A stretch of 24,922 nucleotides of DNA from JBBPYC01 sp038200275 (GTDB taxonomy: Bacteria > Pseudomonadota > Gammaproteobacteria > Burkholderiales > Burkholderiaceae_C). Positions within the stretch are counted from its first letter, which is position 1, and the number at the start of each line of letters is the position of its first letter. A model generated the notes under the pieces. The model searched no databases. It was not told the DNA's origin and saw only the letters and a list, made by a program, of their open reading frames with translations. Shown piece by piece: positions 15,219-23,581 of the stretch. The stretch spans positions 1 through 24,922 of the forward strand of contig JBBPYC010000100.1 in the NCBI GenBank assembly GCA_038200275.1, written 5' to 3'. Made by a program: the position numbers and the translations under genes.

Positions 15219-16647
15219 GCGCAAGCCGCGCCGGCCGATGTCGCTGGCGCTTCGCATCACGACCTTCGTCGGCCTGACGATGACCGCGATGTTCGTGCTC
15301 TTCACGGTGCAGATCCTCTACTCGATTGAAGATCATTTCACCGAACAGGACTTGGGCGAACTGGAGGCGGTCTCCAGCTCGATTCGAAAGGCGATCGGCA
15401 ACTCGGCGACGCTGGAGGACGAGCGAATTCTGGATGGGCGGCTGGCGCGTGCGGTCGCCGGGCATCACGGCGTTTACTTCAGCGTCAGGGATTCGCGCGG
15501 CGTTGCGCATTACGGCACCGCACCAGCGGACTTGGTCGATGCAGCGGCCACGACACCTTCGACCGATCGACTAACCGAACCGTCGCTGCGCCAGTGGTCA
15601 ACGCACTACGGAACCTACCGCGGCGTGGTGCTGCAGATACAAGACGCCCGTGTGCTGGTTGCGTTGGGCATCGACTTTCATCTGCGCTACCTGGCACGGC
15701 TGCAGCAAGTGCTTTGGGGCGGCACGGTGGTGGTCTGCCTGCTGTCGGTGCTGGCGGCCTGGCTGGCCGCTCGCTGGGGTCACGCCCCGATGCGACGACT
15801 CAGCAACCAAGTGCGCGGCATCACGTCCGAGCAGTTGCACCTTCGGCTCGATCCGGCCGAGGTTCCGTCGGAGCTGACCTATCTGGTGACCTCGTTCAAC
15901 CTCATGCTCGACCGCTTGCAAAGCAGTTTCGAGCGCCTGTCGCATTTTTCGGTGGATATTGCCCATGAGCTGCGCACCCCGGTGACCAATCTGACAACGC
16001 AGATGCAAGTGGCGCTGAGCCGGCCCCGTGCCATCGGGGCGTATCAGGAGGTGCTTTACTCAAATCTCGAAGAACTCGACCGCATGAGCAAGATGATCGG
16101 AGACATGCTGTATCTGGCACAAGCCGAGCATCCGACCGCCGAGGCGGACAAAGCCGATGTCGATCTGGCGGCGGAAGTGCGGGAATTGTTCGAGTATTTC
16201 GAAGCGTTGGCAGAAGAACTTGAGGTGCCGCTCGAGCTGCACGGCCAAGCGCCCGCCGTGCTCGGGGACCGGTTGATGTTGCGCCGCTTGTTCAGCAACC
16301 TGATCTCCAACGGGTTGCGCTATGTGCCTCGGGGGCAGCCATTGACGGTCAGGCTTGCCCGCGTCGACCAAAACGTGCGGGTAACCGTGGAGAACGCCGG
16401 CCCTGAAATCCCCGCCGAGCATCTGCCAAAGCTGTTCGACCGGTTCTACCGCGCGGACCCTTCACGGCAGCGTAGAGGCGAAGGCGCCGGGCTTGGACTG
16501 GCCATCGTCAAGTCCATCGTCGACGCGCACGGCGGCACAGTCACAGTCCGATCGGACAACGGCCGAACCCGCTTTACGGTCACGCTTCCGATGGCCCAGG
16601 GCCACCGACTTTCATCGGGTCAGCAGGTGCCGCTTCAGACGACATAG
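15208..16647 (+). CDS. copS: Copper sensor histidine kinase CopS
   Basis: A 479-residue membrane kinase. It has a first transmembrane segment at about 16-36 (LRITTFVGLTMTAMFVLFTV), a periplasmic sensor domain of about 130 residues, a second segment near 173-190 (GGTVVVCLLSVLAAWLA) and a HAMP linker. The HisKA domain has the phospho-acceptor H253 in DIAHELRTPVTNL, and the ATPase domain shows NLISNGLRYV (N box), LFDRFYRAD (F box) and GAGLGLAIVKSIVDAHGG (G box). This is the layout of heavy-metal sensor kinases that detect periplasmic Cu. The start overlaps the copR stop. Its 3' end overlaps by 13 bases the convergent gene ending at 16635. Confidence 0.93.
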   Translation: MPTERKPRRPMSLALRITTFVGLTMTAMFVLFTVQILYSIEDHFTEQDLGELEAVSSSIRKAIGNSATLEDERILDGRLARAVAGHHGVYFSVRDSRGVAHYGTAPADLVDAAATTPSTDRLTEPSLRQWSTHYGTYRGVVLQIQDARVLVALGIDFHLRYLARLQQVLWGGTVVVCLLSVLAAWLAARWGHAPMRRLSNQVRGITSEQLHLRLDPAEVPSELTYLVTSFNLMLDRLQSSFERLSHFSVDIAHELRTPVTNLTTQMQVALSRPRAIGAYQEVLYSNLEELDRMSKMIGDMLYLAQAEHPTAEADKADVDLAAEVRELFEYFEALAEELEVPLELHGQAPAVLGDRLMLRRLFSNLISNGLRYVPRGQPLTVRLARVDQNVRVTVENAGPEIPAEHLPKLFDRFYRADPSRQRRGEGAGLGLAIVKSIVDAHGGTVTVRSDNGRTRFTVTLPMAQGHRLSSGQQVPLQTT

Positions 16648-19226
16648 CGGTCCCAACTTCCGTAGTGCTCCGTGCTGCGCTTGCCGCGCGGCAGGCTAAG
16701 CAGCACGACGGACAGGCCGATCAGCACATCGACCCAGGTTGCGAACACGCTGGCGCCGTCGAGCAGCCAGGGCGCAAAGATCAGCCACAACCCGAACGCG
16801 ACGTTGACGAACCGCAGCGGCCGGCCGACTTCGGCCATCGCCATCACCGCGAACGTCACGATCAGCGCGCCGATCACGTGATCGCTGTCGGCCATCGGCG
16901 GCACGGTGCCGAAGAACACGCGTGTGAACATCAGGAATACGCCGAGCGCGGCGCTGGCGACCAGCGTCCAGGGCAGATTCACGCCGCGCACGGCGGAAGC
17001 GAGCGCCGCCGGCAGTGGTGCATCAAAGCCGGCCTGCCGGTCCTGCTGTTGCGCGGGTTGCGCGCCGCCTCGGAAGAACGTGCGCCAGAACGGCTCACCG
17101 CGCCGGTGGCTCTGCACCAGAAACTGCCCCATCGCCACCAGCTCATCAAGGCTGTACGGAATCATCACCAGCATCGCCACAGCGGTGACCAGGCACAGCG
17201 TGCACCAGGTGCCGATCACGATCGGCTGGATGATGATGAAGTAGATGCTGATGACGCCCAGCGGCACCACGACGATGCCGAACATCGCGACCATCCAGGG
17301 CATCGTGCGCCAGCGGCGCCGGTCGCCCATCACGCCCATCAGTATCTCGAACACGTAGGCGACACCGCCCAGGCCCGCGTCGGCGATCGGCCAGGCCTTG
17401 GACACGTCAGACGTGATGATCTGCTCGGTTCCGTTCAGCAAGCCGGTGCCGTTGAAGAATGGGTCCCACACCCCGTCAATGTGGCCGAGCTGATAAGCCG
17501 TCAGCGTGCGCGCGATCAAGAATCCGAACGCACCGAGCGCGATGATCGGCAGGCGTTGCAGGTAGCTGGACGGCGAATAGCTCCAGCCCGGCGGCAGGTC
17601 GGATTTGTCCATCATGCCTGCCATGCTCATGCCCGGCATCATCGGCACCAGGATCGCGAACGCGATCACCAGCGCGCCGATCAGCGTGTCATTGGTATAG
17701 GCGGCCGCGGACGGCGCCCAAAACACCAGCGGCGCGAACAGCAGCCAGGTGCCGGTCGCCGCGTTCGCCCACTGCGCCCAGCCAAAGCGCGGGGACAGCG
17801 ACAGCGCCCCGAACAGCATGATGAGCACGCCGCTCACGATGTCGCTGTGCCCGAGCGACGCCGCACGCAGTGCGGGCTCGGCCAGCCCGCGGTCGGCGGT
17901 CACGCGCAGGACGGCATCGGTGAAGCCCAGATTGTCGAAGCTGCCAAACGCGAACGGGCTCGCGATCAGCCACGCGCCCAGCAGGATGTTGAGCCAGTGC
18001 ACCCAGAGCATCTGGAAATGCCCGTCGCGCATCTGTTGGGCCATGCCGCCATGGTGCATGCCGTGCTTCGCGCCGTGCGCGTGGCTGGCACCGTCTTTCT
18101 TCTTGTCAGGTTGGGCCTGCGCGGCTTGCGCAAGCTGCTGCTGCCGCTGTGCCTCGACGCCGGCAGCAGCAACCCGTGCCGCGTTCAACCTGTTCGCCTG
18201 GTACCAGGCGACCGGATCGGCCTTGAGCGACGCCACCATGGTTGGCAGCGTCTCGCGCAGCGAATGCGCCGGCTGCCAGTCGAGCATCTGCTGCGCGCGC
18301 GCCGTGTCCACTTCATAGTGGTCGCTAGACATCTCGACCATGTACGGGCGGATGAACGGGTCTTCCTGCAGCAGCTTGTCCCGCACCCAAGCACCGCTGC
18401 TGGCAATCGGCATTGGAATCGAGCGAGTTTGCCAGTCTTCGTCGTGTGCAGCCCGCCCGACCGCTTGCTGGATTTCGCCGAAAACCATCACGTCCGATTC
18501 GGCCAGCAGTAGGGTCGTCTCCGGCGGCAGCTCCTTGCGGCGTTGCACCAGCCGCAGCAGGGCGTCGGTCAGATCGTCCAGATGCAGATACGGCTGGCCG
18601 GCCTGCAGGTCACCCGGATACACGTATGCCGTGATGCGCTTTTCGTAGACGCGTGCAATCTGATGCGCGAGGAACGTGTTGTGGCACCGGTCGTCGTACA
18701 CGCCGGCCGGGCGCAGCAGCACGACCGGAATGTCTGCGTGCTGCTCGCGGATCGCATGCTCGGTCCGGATTTTGGAGGTGCGATAGGGAAAGCGCGCATC
18801 GAGCGGTGCGTCTTCGTCGATCCGGTGGCCATGACCGGAGGGCGCATGGACCAGCAAGGTGCTCATGAAGATGAACTGCTCGACATCGAAGTGCTGCAGC
18901 GCCGCCAGCAGGCGTGCGGTGCCCTCGACGGTCACCGCGTCGTAGCGCGGATCGGGCTCGCCCGTCACATCGAAGTAAGCCGCGAGATGAATGACTGAGG
19001 CGATCCGGCCGCCATAGGCAACGCGAACCCGCGCCAGCGCCGTGTCTACGCTTTTGTCGGAGGTGATGTCAATGCAGACACACTCGGCATCGATTGGCGG
19101 GTGGGGCGAGCTCTCCCGGTCGAAGCCGACCAGCGCGAACTGGCCGGCAAACTTCTTGATGACCGCGCTGCCGACGAAACCGCTGCTGCCGGTGACAAGC
19201 ACCACGGATGGCTTGGGACTGGGCAT
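16635..19226 (-). CDS. Fusion protein: NAD-dependent epimerase/dehydratase + SPW-repeat + VKOR-like membrane domains
   Basis: An 863-residue protein. Residues 1 to about 330 form an extended short-chain dehydrogenase fold: TGSSGFVGSAV for NAD(P) binding, a Y-x-x-x-K pair in FPYRTSK, and VVLLRPAGVYDDR. A linker with Gln-rich and His-rich stretches (HAHGAKHGMHHGG) leads to a membrane part. That part has SPW-type repeats (WLNILLGAWLIASPFAFG; WANAATGTWLLFAPLVFW; FVNVAFGLWLIFAPWLLDG) around a VKOR-like region whose GTWCTLC motif (C675, C678) is the membrane redox pair of vitamin K epoxide reductases. The VKOR loop cysteine pair seems absent. ATG 19226 has GGTGGA upstream; the frame extends to 19403 without family support. 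Similar fusions occur in proteobacterial metal islands as far as I remember; the reaction and substrate are unknown. Confidence 0.85.
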   Translation of the reverse strand: MPSPKPSVVLVTGSSGFVGSAVIKKFAGQFALVGFDRESSPHPPIDAECVCIDITSDKSVDTALARVRVAYGGRIASVIHLAAYFDVTGEPDPRYDAVTVEGTARLLAALQHFDVEQFIFMSTLLVHAPSGHGHRIDEDAPLDARFPYRTSKIRTEHAIREQHADIPVVLLRPAGVYDDRCHNTFLAHQIARVYEKRITAYVYPGDLQAGQPYLHLDDLTDALLRLVQRRKELPPETTLLLAESDVMVFGEIQQAVGRAAHDEDWQTRSIPMPIASSGAWVRDKLLQEDPFIRPYMVEMSSDHYEVDTARAQQMLDWQPAHSLRETLPTMVASLKADPVAWYQANRLNAARVAAAGVEAQRQQQLAQAAQAQPDKKKDGASHAHGAKHGMHHGGMAQQMRDGHFQMLWVHWLNILLGAWLIASPFAFGSFDNLGFTDAVLRVTADRGLAEPALRAASLGHSDIVSGVLIMLFGALSLSPRFGWAQWANAATGTWLLFAPLVFWAPSAAAYTNDTLIGALVIAFAILVPMMPGMSMAGMMDKSDLPPGWSYSPSSYLQRLPIIALGAFGFLIARTLTAYQLGHIDGVWDPFFNGTGLLNGTEQIITSDVSKAWPIADAGLGGVAYVFEILMGVMGDRRRWRTMPWMVAMFGIVVVPLGVISIYFIIIQPIVIGTWCTLCLVTAVAMLVMIPYSLDELVAMGQFLVQSHRRGEPFWRTFFRGGAQPAQQQDRQAGFDAPLPAALASAVRGVNLPWTLVASAALGVFLMFTRVFFGTVPPMADSDHVIGALIVTFAVMAMAEVGRPLRFVNVAFGLWLIFAPWLLDGASVFATWVDVLIGLSVVLLSLPRGKRSTEHYGSWDRYVV

Positions 19227-19291
19227 GACGAAATGATCCACCTTGTAGCGACGTATCGCGTCAAAGCGAGTCAACCGCCGGGATAACGGGA

Positions 19292-19326
19292 TGCACCGAT
19301 CCTGCACGAGCTGCAGGATCGGTGCA
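19292..19326. repeat. Perfect 15-bp inverted repeat (hairpin)
   Basis: TGCACCGATCCTGCA (19292-19306) and TGCAGGATCGGTGCA (19312-19326) are exact reverse complements around CGAGC. The hairpin lies 66 bases upstream of the fusion gene and 216 bases downstream of the repeat-protein gene, on the same strand. No T run follows on either strand, so it is not a standard intrinsic terminator. It could be an operator, an RNA processing structure or a target for a mobile element. The rest of 19227-19542 holds no recognised gene. Confidence 0.8.
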
Positions 19327-19542
19327 GGATGGAGCGTTCGCCTACATCGGCCTGTCGGGCTGTCGATCGGCGCAACACACGCCCAGCAAATCTGGCACCG
19401 CAAGCGGCCACACTATTGGCCGTTCTCACAGCAGCCAATTCTGAACCGCGGTGGCCGCGACCGCCGCATTCGGCTCGGCCTGCACACAGCGCTTCAGGTG
19501 CATGCAGTCCGGCCATCTGCTCAAACTGCACTGTCCAAGCAA

Positions 19543-19923
19543 TCAGTGCTTGTGGTCACTGGCCATCCCCGGTTTGTCCACATGCGCCGGTGTCTGCGGA
19601 TCGTCTGCACCGACGCCCGTCGTGGACTTCACGTTCGGCGTCATGTGCGAGTGATCGCCAGGCTTGTCGGTGTGCGCAGGCATAGGGCGCAGGGCTGGGG
19701 TTTGCGGATCGTCCGCGCCGACACCGGTATTCGACTTCGTGCCGGGCGCACCGCGCGGGTGATCGCCCGGCTTGTCGATATGTGGGGGGACTGGGCGCAG
19801 CGCCGGCGTCGCGGTGGTGCCTGCGCCGGGGGCGGTCACTTGTGCAAATGCCGACGCTGCAGCCAAGGCGCTCAGCGCAGCGACCGACGATGTGATCGCG
19901 AGAGTCTTCAAAAAGGTTTTCAT
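19543..19923 (-). CDS. Small exported repeat protein, function unknown
   Basis: A 126-residue protein with a signal peptide (MKTFLKTLAITSSVAALSAL, cleavage after SAFA). The mature part is made almost only of degenerate repeats of the pattern GVGADDPQTPALRP-x-PxH-x-DKPGDH: first copy from TATPALRPVPPHIDKPGDH, second GVGADDPQTPALRPMPAHTD, third GVGADDPQTPAHVDKPG, ending MASDHKH. It has no cysteine; the His, Asp and Met residues could weakly bind metal, and Pro-rich composition suggests an unfolded chain. ATG 19923 fits the signal peptide; an in-frame ATG at 19956 is an alternative. It is divergent from the 20233 gene across the second presumed CopR box, which suggests induction by copper. I do not recognise the family. 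Confidence 0.7.
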   Translation of the reverse strand: MKTFLKTLAITSSVAALSALAAASAFAQVTAPGAGTTATPALRPVPPHIDKPGDHPRGAPGTKSNTGVGADDPQTPALRPMPAHTDKPGDHSHMTPNVKSTTGVGADDPQTPAHVDKPGMASDHKH

Positions 19924-20045
19924 AAACACGGCTTTCAGTGGGTGGTTTCGATTCATGCCGCGTCGAGCTGAGTGCAGATTTCGCAGCTCGGCATCGACGT
20001 GTATCGACTCTGACACGCAGTCGCGCACCGATGCGTGACGGCCGC

Positions 20046-20061
20046 ATTACATTGCTGTCAT
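20046..20061. promoter_or_regulatory. Second presumed CopR box
   Basis: ATTACA-TTGC-TGTCAT, identical to the element at 14407-14422 except for one central base. It sits between divergent genes starting at 19923 (minus) and 20233 (plus), 122 and 171 bases from their starts. The rest of the gap 19924-20232 holds no other gene that I can support. Confidence 0.55.
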
Positions 20062-20232
20062 GAAGCCGTTGCTGCGGCAAGCACCCGATACTTGAGGGCA
20101 TGATCGGCCCGGTGCCTATGTGCATGCAGACGCATTAATGCAATCGCCCCACTGCTCGGTATTCGCCGGTCCGCCCTGTCCTCGCCCGCTCACACTCGGA
20201 ACCTTTGCAAGCACGCAGACTCAAGCATCTCG

Positions 20233-20652
20233 ATGCAAGCTCGAATCGTTCGTCGCTGTTTTGCCCAACTGCTGATCGGGCTGCTTTTGCTTGGTCAACT
20301 GGCGGTGGTTGCGCACGCCTGTTCGGTGGGGCTGCCTGTCACGGCGTCGCATGCCGACACCGCGTCGAATGCGCTCCAGACGAATGACGGGACAAGCGAG
20401 TTGTCCGCATGGCATGCTGTCCAAGCCGAAGCTGTCCTGTCGAGCGTGTGCATGCGCCATTGTCAGGATGAACAGACGGCGATTCCAGATGTTGCAGGGG
20501 CTGTACCGACCATTGCGTTGCTCGCAACGTCGCATCTGCTGCATCCGTTTGCCTCAAATGCCAGCGGCGATTTGCATCGCATGCCAGAGGCCTTTGTCCC
20601 GCCTCCGGCGGACCCGCCGCACACCATCCTGCACTGCTGCTTGCGGATTTGA
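20233..20652 (+). CDS. Small exported Cys-containing protein of copper clusters
   Basis: A 139-residue protein with a signal peptide or N-terminal anchor (FAQLLIGLLLLGQLAVVAHA, then Cys). The mature part has a CMRHCQ motif near the middle and ends in PPHTILHCCLRI, giving five cysteines in all with His neighbours. Small proteins with this N-terminal anchor, C-x3-C and terminal LHC-x-RI pattern are recurrent hypotheticals in copper gene clusters; a role in periplasmic copper binding is inference. The ATG at 20233 has no clear ribosome binding site. It lies downstream of the second presumed CopR box and 186 bases upstream of the F510_1955-like gene. Confidence 0.65.
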   Translation: MQARIVRRCFAQLLIGLLLLGQLAVVAHACSVGLPVTASHADTASNALQTNDGTSELSAWHAVQAEAVLSSVCMRHCQDEQTAIPDVAGAVPTIALLATSHLLHPFASNASGDLHRMPEAFVPPPADPPHTILHCCLRI

Positions 20653-20837
20653 TCCGGAGCCGGGTCACGCGTCAGGACGACGCGTTGAACCTGGAACACG
20701 TCCAGCGCGAAACCTCACGGCTTTGAACAGGCCGACCTGACCTTTTGCTTGCTCTCGCCTGCCGGATCGCCGTAGCTACACGGCGCATGCCGTGCCGGAA
20801 CCCTTCTTATTTGTTTCCTTGTTTTGAAAGCACCTCT

Positions 20838-21749
20838 ATGAAATCGAACAAAGCTCTGCTCAATACCCTTTTGGCCGCGATCTTGGTCGGTGTCGGCGCA
20901 ATGACGTCGGCGCACGCGTCAGAGCCGGTGAGCCTGACGCACGTGCATGGCCTGTCTTACAGTGCCGACGGCCGTCAGCTCATGATCCCAAGTCACCACG
21001 GCTTGGCCGTCTACGAAGCCGGCCGCTGGTCGATGGCATCTGGCCCGGCCCACGATTACATGGGTTTTTCCGGCACACGCGATACCCTCTACAGCAGTGG
21101 CCATCCGGCGCCGGACTCCGGCCTGACCAATCCGTTCGGCCTGATCAAAAGCCGCGACGGTGGCAAGACCTGGCAGCAGCTCGGTCTGGAAGGCGAGTCT
21201 GACTTTCACAATCTGGCCACGAGCTACGGCACCAATGCGGTCTATGTGGTGAACCACGGCCCGAACTCGCGCATGAGCAAGCCCGGGATCTACAGCACGC
21301 GCAACGACGGATTGAAGTGGACGCAGGCAGCGGCCAAAGGCTTAGGCGGCGAGCTCAGGAGCCTTGCGGTCCACCCGACCGACGCCGCTGTCGTCGCCAT
21401 CGGCACGACCAATGGTCTGTATCTGTCGCGCGATTCAGCCGACACCTTCAACCAGCTCGTCAACGGCCCGCAGGTGCTGGCCGAAACGTTCGACCTTGAC
21501 GGCGAACATCTGTGGTTCAGCGCCTATGCCGGCAAGCCGCAACTGATGCGGATGGAACTGAAGCCCGACGCCAAGCCGCAGAGTGTGACGCTTCCCGCCT
21601 TGGGCGACGACGCCGTGTCCTACATCGCGCAAAACCCGGCGAAGCACGACGAGATCGCCATCGCCACGTTCAAGCGCAGCGTCTTCTTGAGCCAAGACCA
21701 GGGCAAGACCTGGAAGCGGATTGCCGAAGTGGGAGCTGCTCATGAATGA
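20838..21749 (+). CDS. F510_1955-type glycosyl hydrolase-like beta-propeller protein, exported
   Basis: A 303-residue protein with a signal peptide (LLNTLLAAILVGVGAMTSAH-A). The mature part begins with VSLTHVHGLSYSADGRQLMI and holds BNR/Asp-box-like repeats: KSRDGGKTWQQL, STRNDGLKWTQ, SRDSADTFNQL and SQDQGKTWKRI. This is the seven-blade propeller seen in F510_1955 family proteins, annotated as glycosylhydrolases because of distant sialidase similarity; real enzymatic activity is not established. The frame is open from 20745, but the signal peptide sets the start at 20838. Its TGA overlaps the ATG of the next gene (ATGAATGA at 21742-21749), so the two are translationally coupled and belong to the copper oxidase operon. 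Confidence 0.85.
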   Translation: MKSNKALLNTLLAAILVGVGAMTSAHASEPVSLTHVHGLSYSADGRQLMIPSHHGLAVYEAGRWSMASGPAHDYMGFSGTRDTLYSSGHPAPDSGLTNPFGLIKSRDGGKTWQQLGLEGESDFHNLATSYGTNAVYVVNHGPNSRMSKPGIYSTRNDGLKWTQAAAKGLGGELRSLAVHPTDAAVVAIGTTNGLYLSRDSADTFNQLVNGPQVLAETFDLDGEHLWFSAYAGKPQLMRMELKPDAKPQSVTLPALGDDAVSYIAQNPAKHDEIAIATFKRSVFLSQDQGKTWKRIAEVGAAHE

Positions 21750-21909
21750 GCGCAAAGGCAGTTCAATTTCCAAGGCCGCCGTGATCGTGCTGGCCGTCAT
21801 CGGCGCCATCGCGCTGGTCGCCGTGCTCGCCATGGTCCTCATGCATTTCGGCATGATGGGCGGCGGGATGATGAGGGGCATGGGCAATATGATGAGCGGC
21901 ATGCGGTGA
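21742..21909 (+). CDS. 55-residue Met-rich single-pass membrane peptide
   Basis: A short protein: polar N-terminus MNERKGSSISK, one transmembrane helix (AAVIVLAVIGAIALVAVLAM) and a tail HFGMMGGGMMRGMGNMMSGM, with nine Met in the last 19 residues. Met clusters of this kind bind Cu(I), so it may hand copper to the oxidase encoded next. Its ATG overlaps the upstream gene by eight bases and its TGA overlaps the GTG start of the multicopper oxidase (GTGA), so it lies tightly inside a coupled operon. I know no named family for it. Confidence 0.75.
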   Translation: MNERKGSSISKAAVIVLAVIGAIALVAVLAMVLMHFGMMGGGMMRGMGNMMSGMR

Positions 21910-23483
21910 GGGACAGCCGCGTCCACCCCCAGCGCCGGCGGGTGCTGCTCGGCTCCGCCGGTGCGGCGGCCGCGTCCTGGCTCGGCCTGCCGGCGCTCGG
22001 TGCTCCGACGCAGGACGATCAGCTCGATGTGCATATCGAACTGCATGCGGTGCCGGACGAGGTGTCGATCCGGCCCGGCAAGAGGACCCGGGTCTGGCGC
22101 TATCGCGGCAAGCTGCTGCGCGGTGACGCAAGCGCGCTCGAAGCCTCGGCAGGCGGCTACCTCGGCCCGGTCATCCGGGTGCGCCGCGGCCAGCGCGTTC
22201 GCATCGACCTGATCAACGGCCTGCCCGAGTCGACGATCGTTCATTGGCACGGGCTGCACGTCTCCGAGGCGATGGACGGTCATCCGCGCTTTGCGATTGG
22301 GCCGGGTCGGCGCTATCGCTATGCCTTCACCGTGAACAACCGCGCCGGCAGCTACTGGTTCCATCCGCATCCGCACGGCCGGACCGGCAAGCAGGTGTAT
22401 GCAGGCCTTGCGGGGCTTTTCATCGTCAGCGATGAGGAGGAAGACGCGCTCGACCTGCCGCGGGGTGCGCAGGACCTGCCGCTTGTGATCCAAGACCGCA
22501 ATTTCGGCGCAGACAACCAGTTCGACTATCCCGGTGCGGAGCGCCGGGAAGGCGCGCAGCGAAGCGGCGGCATGATGGGCGGCAGCATGGGCGGGGCGAT
22601 GGCCCGCATGACGGGCGTGCTGGGCGACGCGATCCTGGTCAACGGCAGCGTCGATGCCCAGGTCGATGTGGAGCGGAGCGCGTATCGGCTGCGGTTGCTC
22701 AACGCATCGAACATGCGAACCTACAAGCTGGCGTGGAGTGACCGGTCGCCCCTGACCGTGATCGGCACCGACGGCGGCTTGCTGGGCGCAGCCGTCGAAC
22801 GCGACTACGTCATGCTGGCGCCGGCCGAACGCATCGACCTCTGGGTGGATTTCGGCCGCTGGGAGGCGAACACTGAGCTGGCGCTGCAAAGCCTGTCGTT
22901 CGAAAGCGGCATGGGCATGGGATCGATGATGCAAGGGTCCACCGCGTTGGCCGACGGCGCACCTTTCACCGTGCTGCAAGTTTGGGTCGGCGCCGGCGCC
23001 CGCACCGCAGCAACCGCTCCCGGGCGCCTGTCCGTGCTACCGCCGGCGCAACCTCGGCTCGCAGTCAACTTCGATCGTCCGAAAGTGTTCGACCTGACGA
23101 TGGGCATGATGCGCTGGGGCATCAACGGCAACAGCTTCGAGATGCTCGAAGCGACGCCGCTTGAGACCGTGCAGCTCGACACGCAGGAGATCTGGGAATT
23201 CCGCAACGAAGGCCGCAGCGGCATGATGGGCATGGCGATGGCGCACTCGATGCATGTGCACGGCCTTCAATTCCGCATTCTCGGCCGCTTCGGCGACGCC
23301 TACGAAAGCATCAAGGACGGCTTGGTGGACGAAGGCTGGAAGGACACCGTGCTTGTGATGCCCGGGGAGCGGATGCGCATCCTGGTGCGGTTCGAGGACC
23401 ATGCGGGGCTCTTTCTCTATCACTGCCACATGCTTGAGCACGAGGACGCCGGGCTGATGCGCAACTATCGCGTCGAGGCGTAG
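21906..23483 (+). CDS. Multicopper oxidase, CueO/bilirubin-oxidase-like (third oxidase)
   Basis: A 525-residue exported oxidase. The N-terminus RRRVLLGSAGAAAASWLGLP is a Tat-type signal. Copper ligands are complete: HWHGLH (H113, H115), WFHPHPHGRTGKQVYAGLAG, HSMHVHGLQF and H506-C-H508...H512...M518 with Met as axial ligand of the type 1 site. It differs from CopA in layout and length and resembles CueO/SufI-type three-domain enzymes, with a Met-rich insertion (GGMMGGSMGGAMARM, near residue 225) and another at MGMGSMMQG. The GTG start at 21906 overlaps the preceding stop; no better start is seen before the signal. Role: oxidation of Cu(I) in the periplasm. Confidence 0.92.
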   Translation: MRDSRVHPQRRRVLLGSAGAAAASWLGLPALGAPTQDDQLDVHIELHAVPDEVSIRPGKRTRVWRYRGKLLRGDASALEASAGGYLGPVIRVRRGQRVRIDLINGLPESTIVHWHGLHVSEAMDGHPRFAIGPGRRYRYAFTVNNRAGSYWFHPHPHGRTGKQVYAGLAGLFIVSDEEEDALDLPRGAQDLPLVIQDRNFGADNQFDYPGAERREGAQRSGGMMGGSMGGAMARMTGVLGDAILVNGSVDAQVDVERSAYRLRLLNASNMRTYKLAWSDRSPLTVIGTDGGLLGAAVERDYVMLAPAERIDLWVDFGRWEANTELALQSLSFESGMGMGSMMQGSTALADGAPFTVLQVWVGAGARTAATAPGRLSVLPPAQPRLAVNFDRPKVFDLTMGMMRWGINGNSFEMLEATPLETVQLDTQEIWEFRNEGRSGMMGMAMAHSMHVHGLQFRILGRFGDAYESIKDGLVDEGWKDTVLVMPGERMRILVRFEDHAGLFLYHCHMLEHEDAGLMRNYRVEA

Positions 23484-23485
23484 GC

Positions 23486-23581
23486 GTGGTCAAGTCGCTC
23501 GACGAACGCAACACCGATGCGGGCAACCGACAGGCTGCATTCGTCGAAAAACCTACCCGCCGCCTGGTGGAGCGAGCATGA
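23486..23581 (+). CDS. Possible 31-residue leader ORF
   Basis: A GTG-started frame right after the oxidase stop encodes a polar 31-residue peptide and ends in TGA overlapping the ATG of the CcdA-like gene (ATGA at 23578-23581). It has no recognised motif. It may only serve translational coupling, or be chance. Confidence 0.25.
   Translation: MVKSLDERNTDAGNRQAAFVEKPTRRLVERA

Noticed and set aside
16665..18512. 615-codon plus-strand frame opposite the fusion gene
   Set aside because: Antisense composition (His, Arg, Gln, Asp), no domain; the minus strand encodes clear membrane and Rossmann motifs.
19292..19326. Hairpin as an intrinsic terminator
   Set aside because: Neither strand has a run of T after the stem.
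21435..22979. 514-codon minus-strand frame opposite the third oxidase
   Set aside because: Antisense to two genes with complete motifs; no recognisable protein features.
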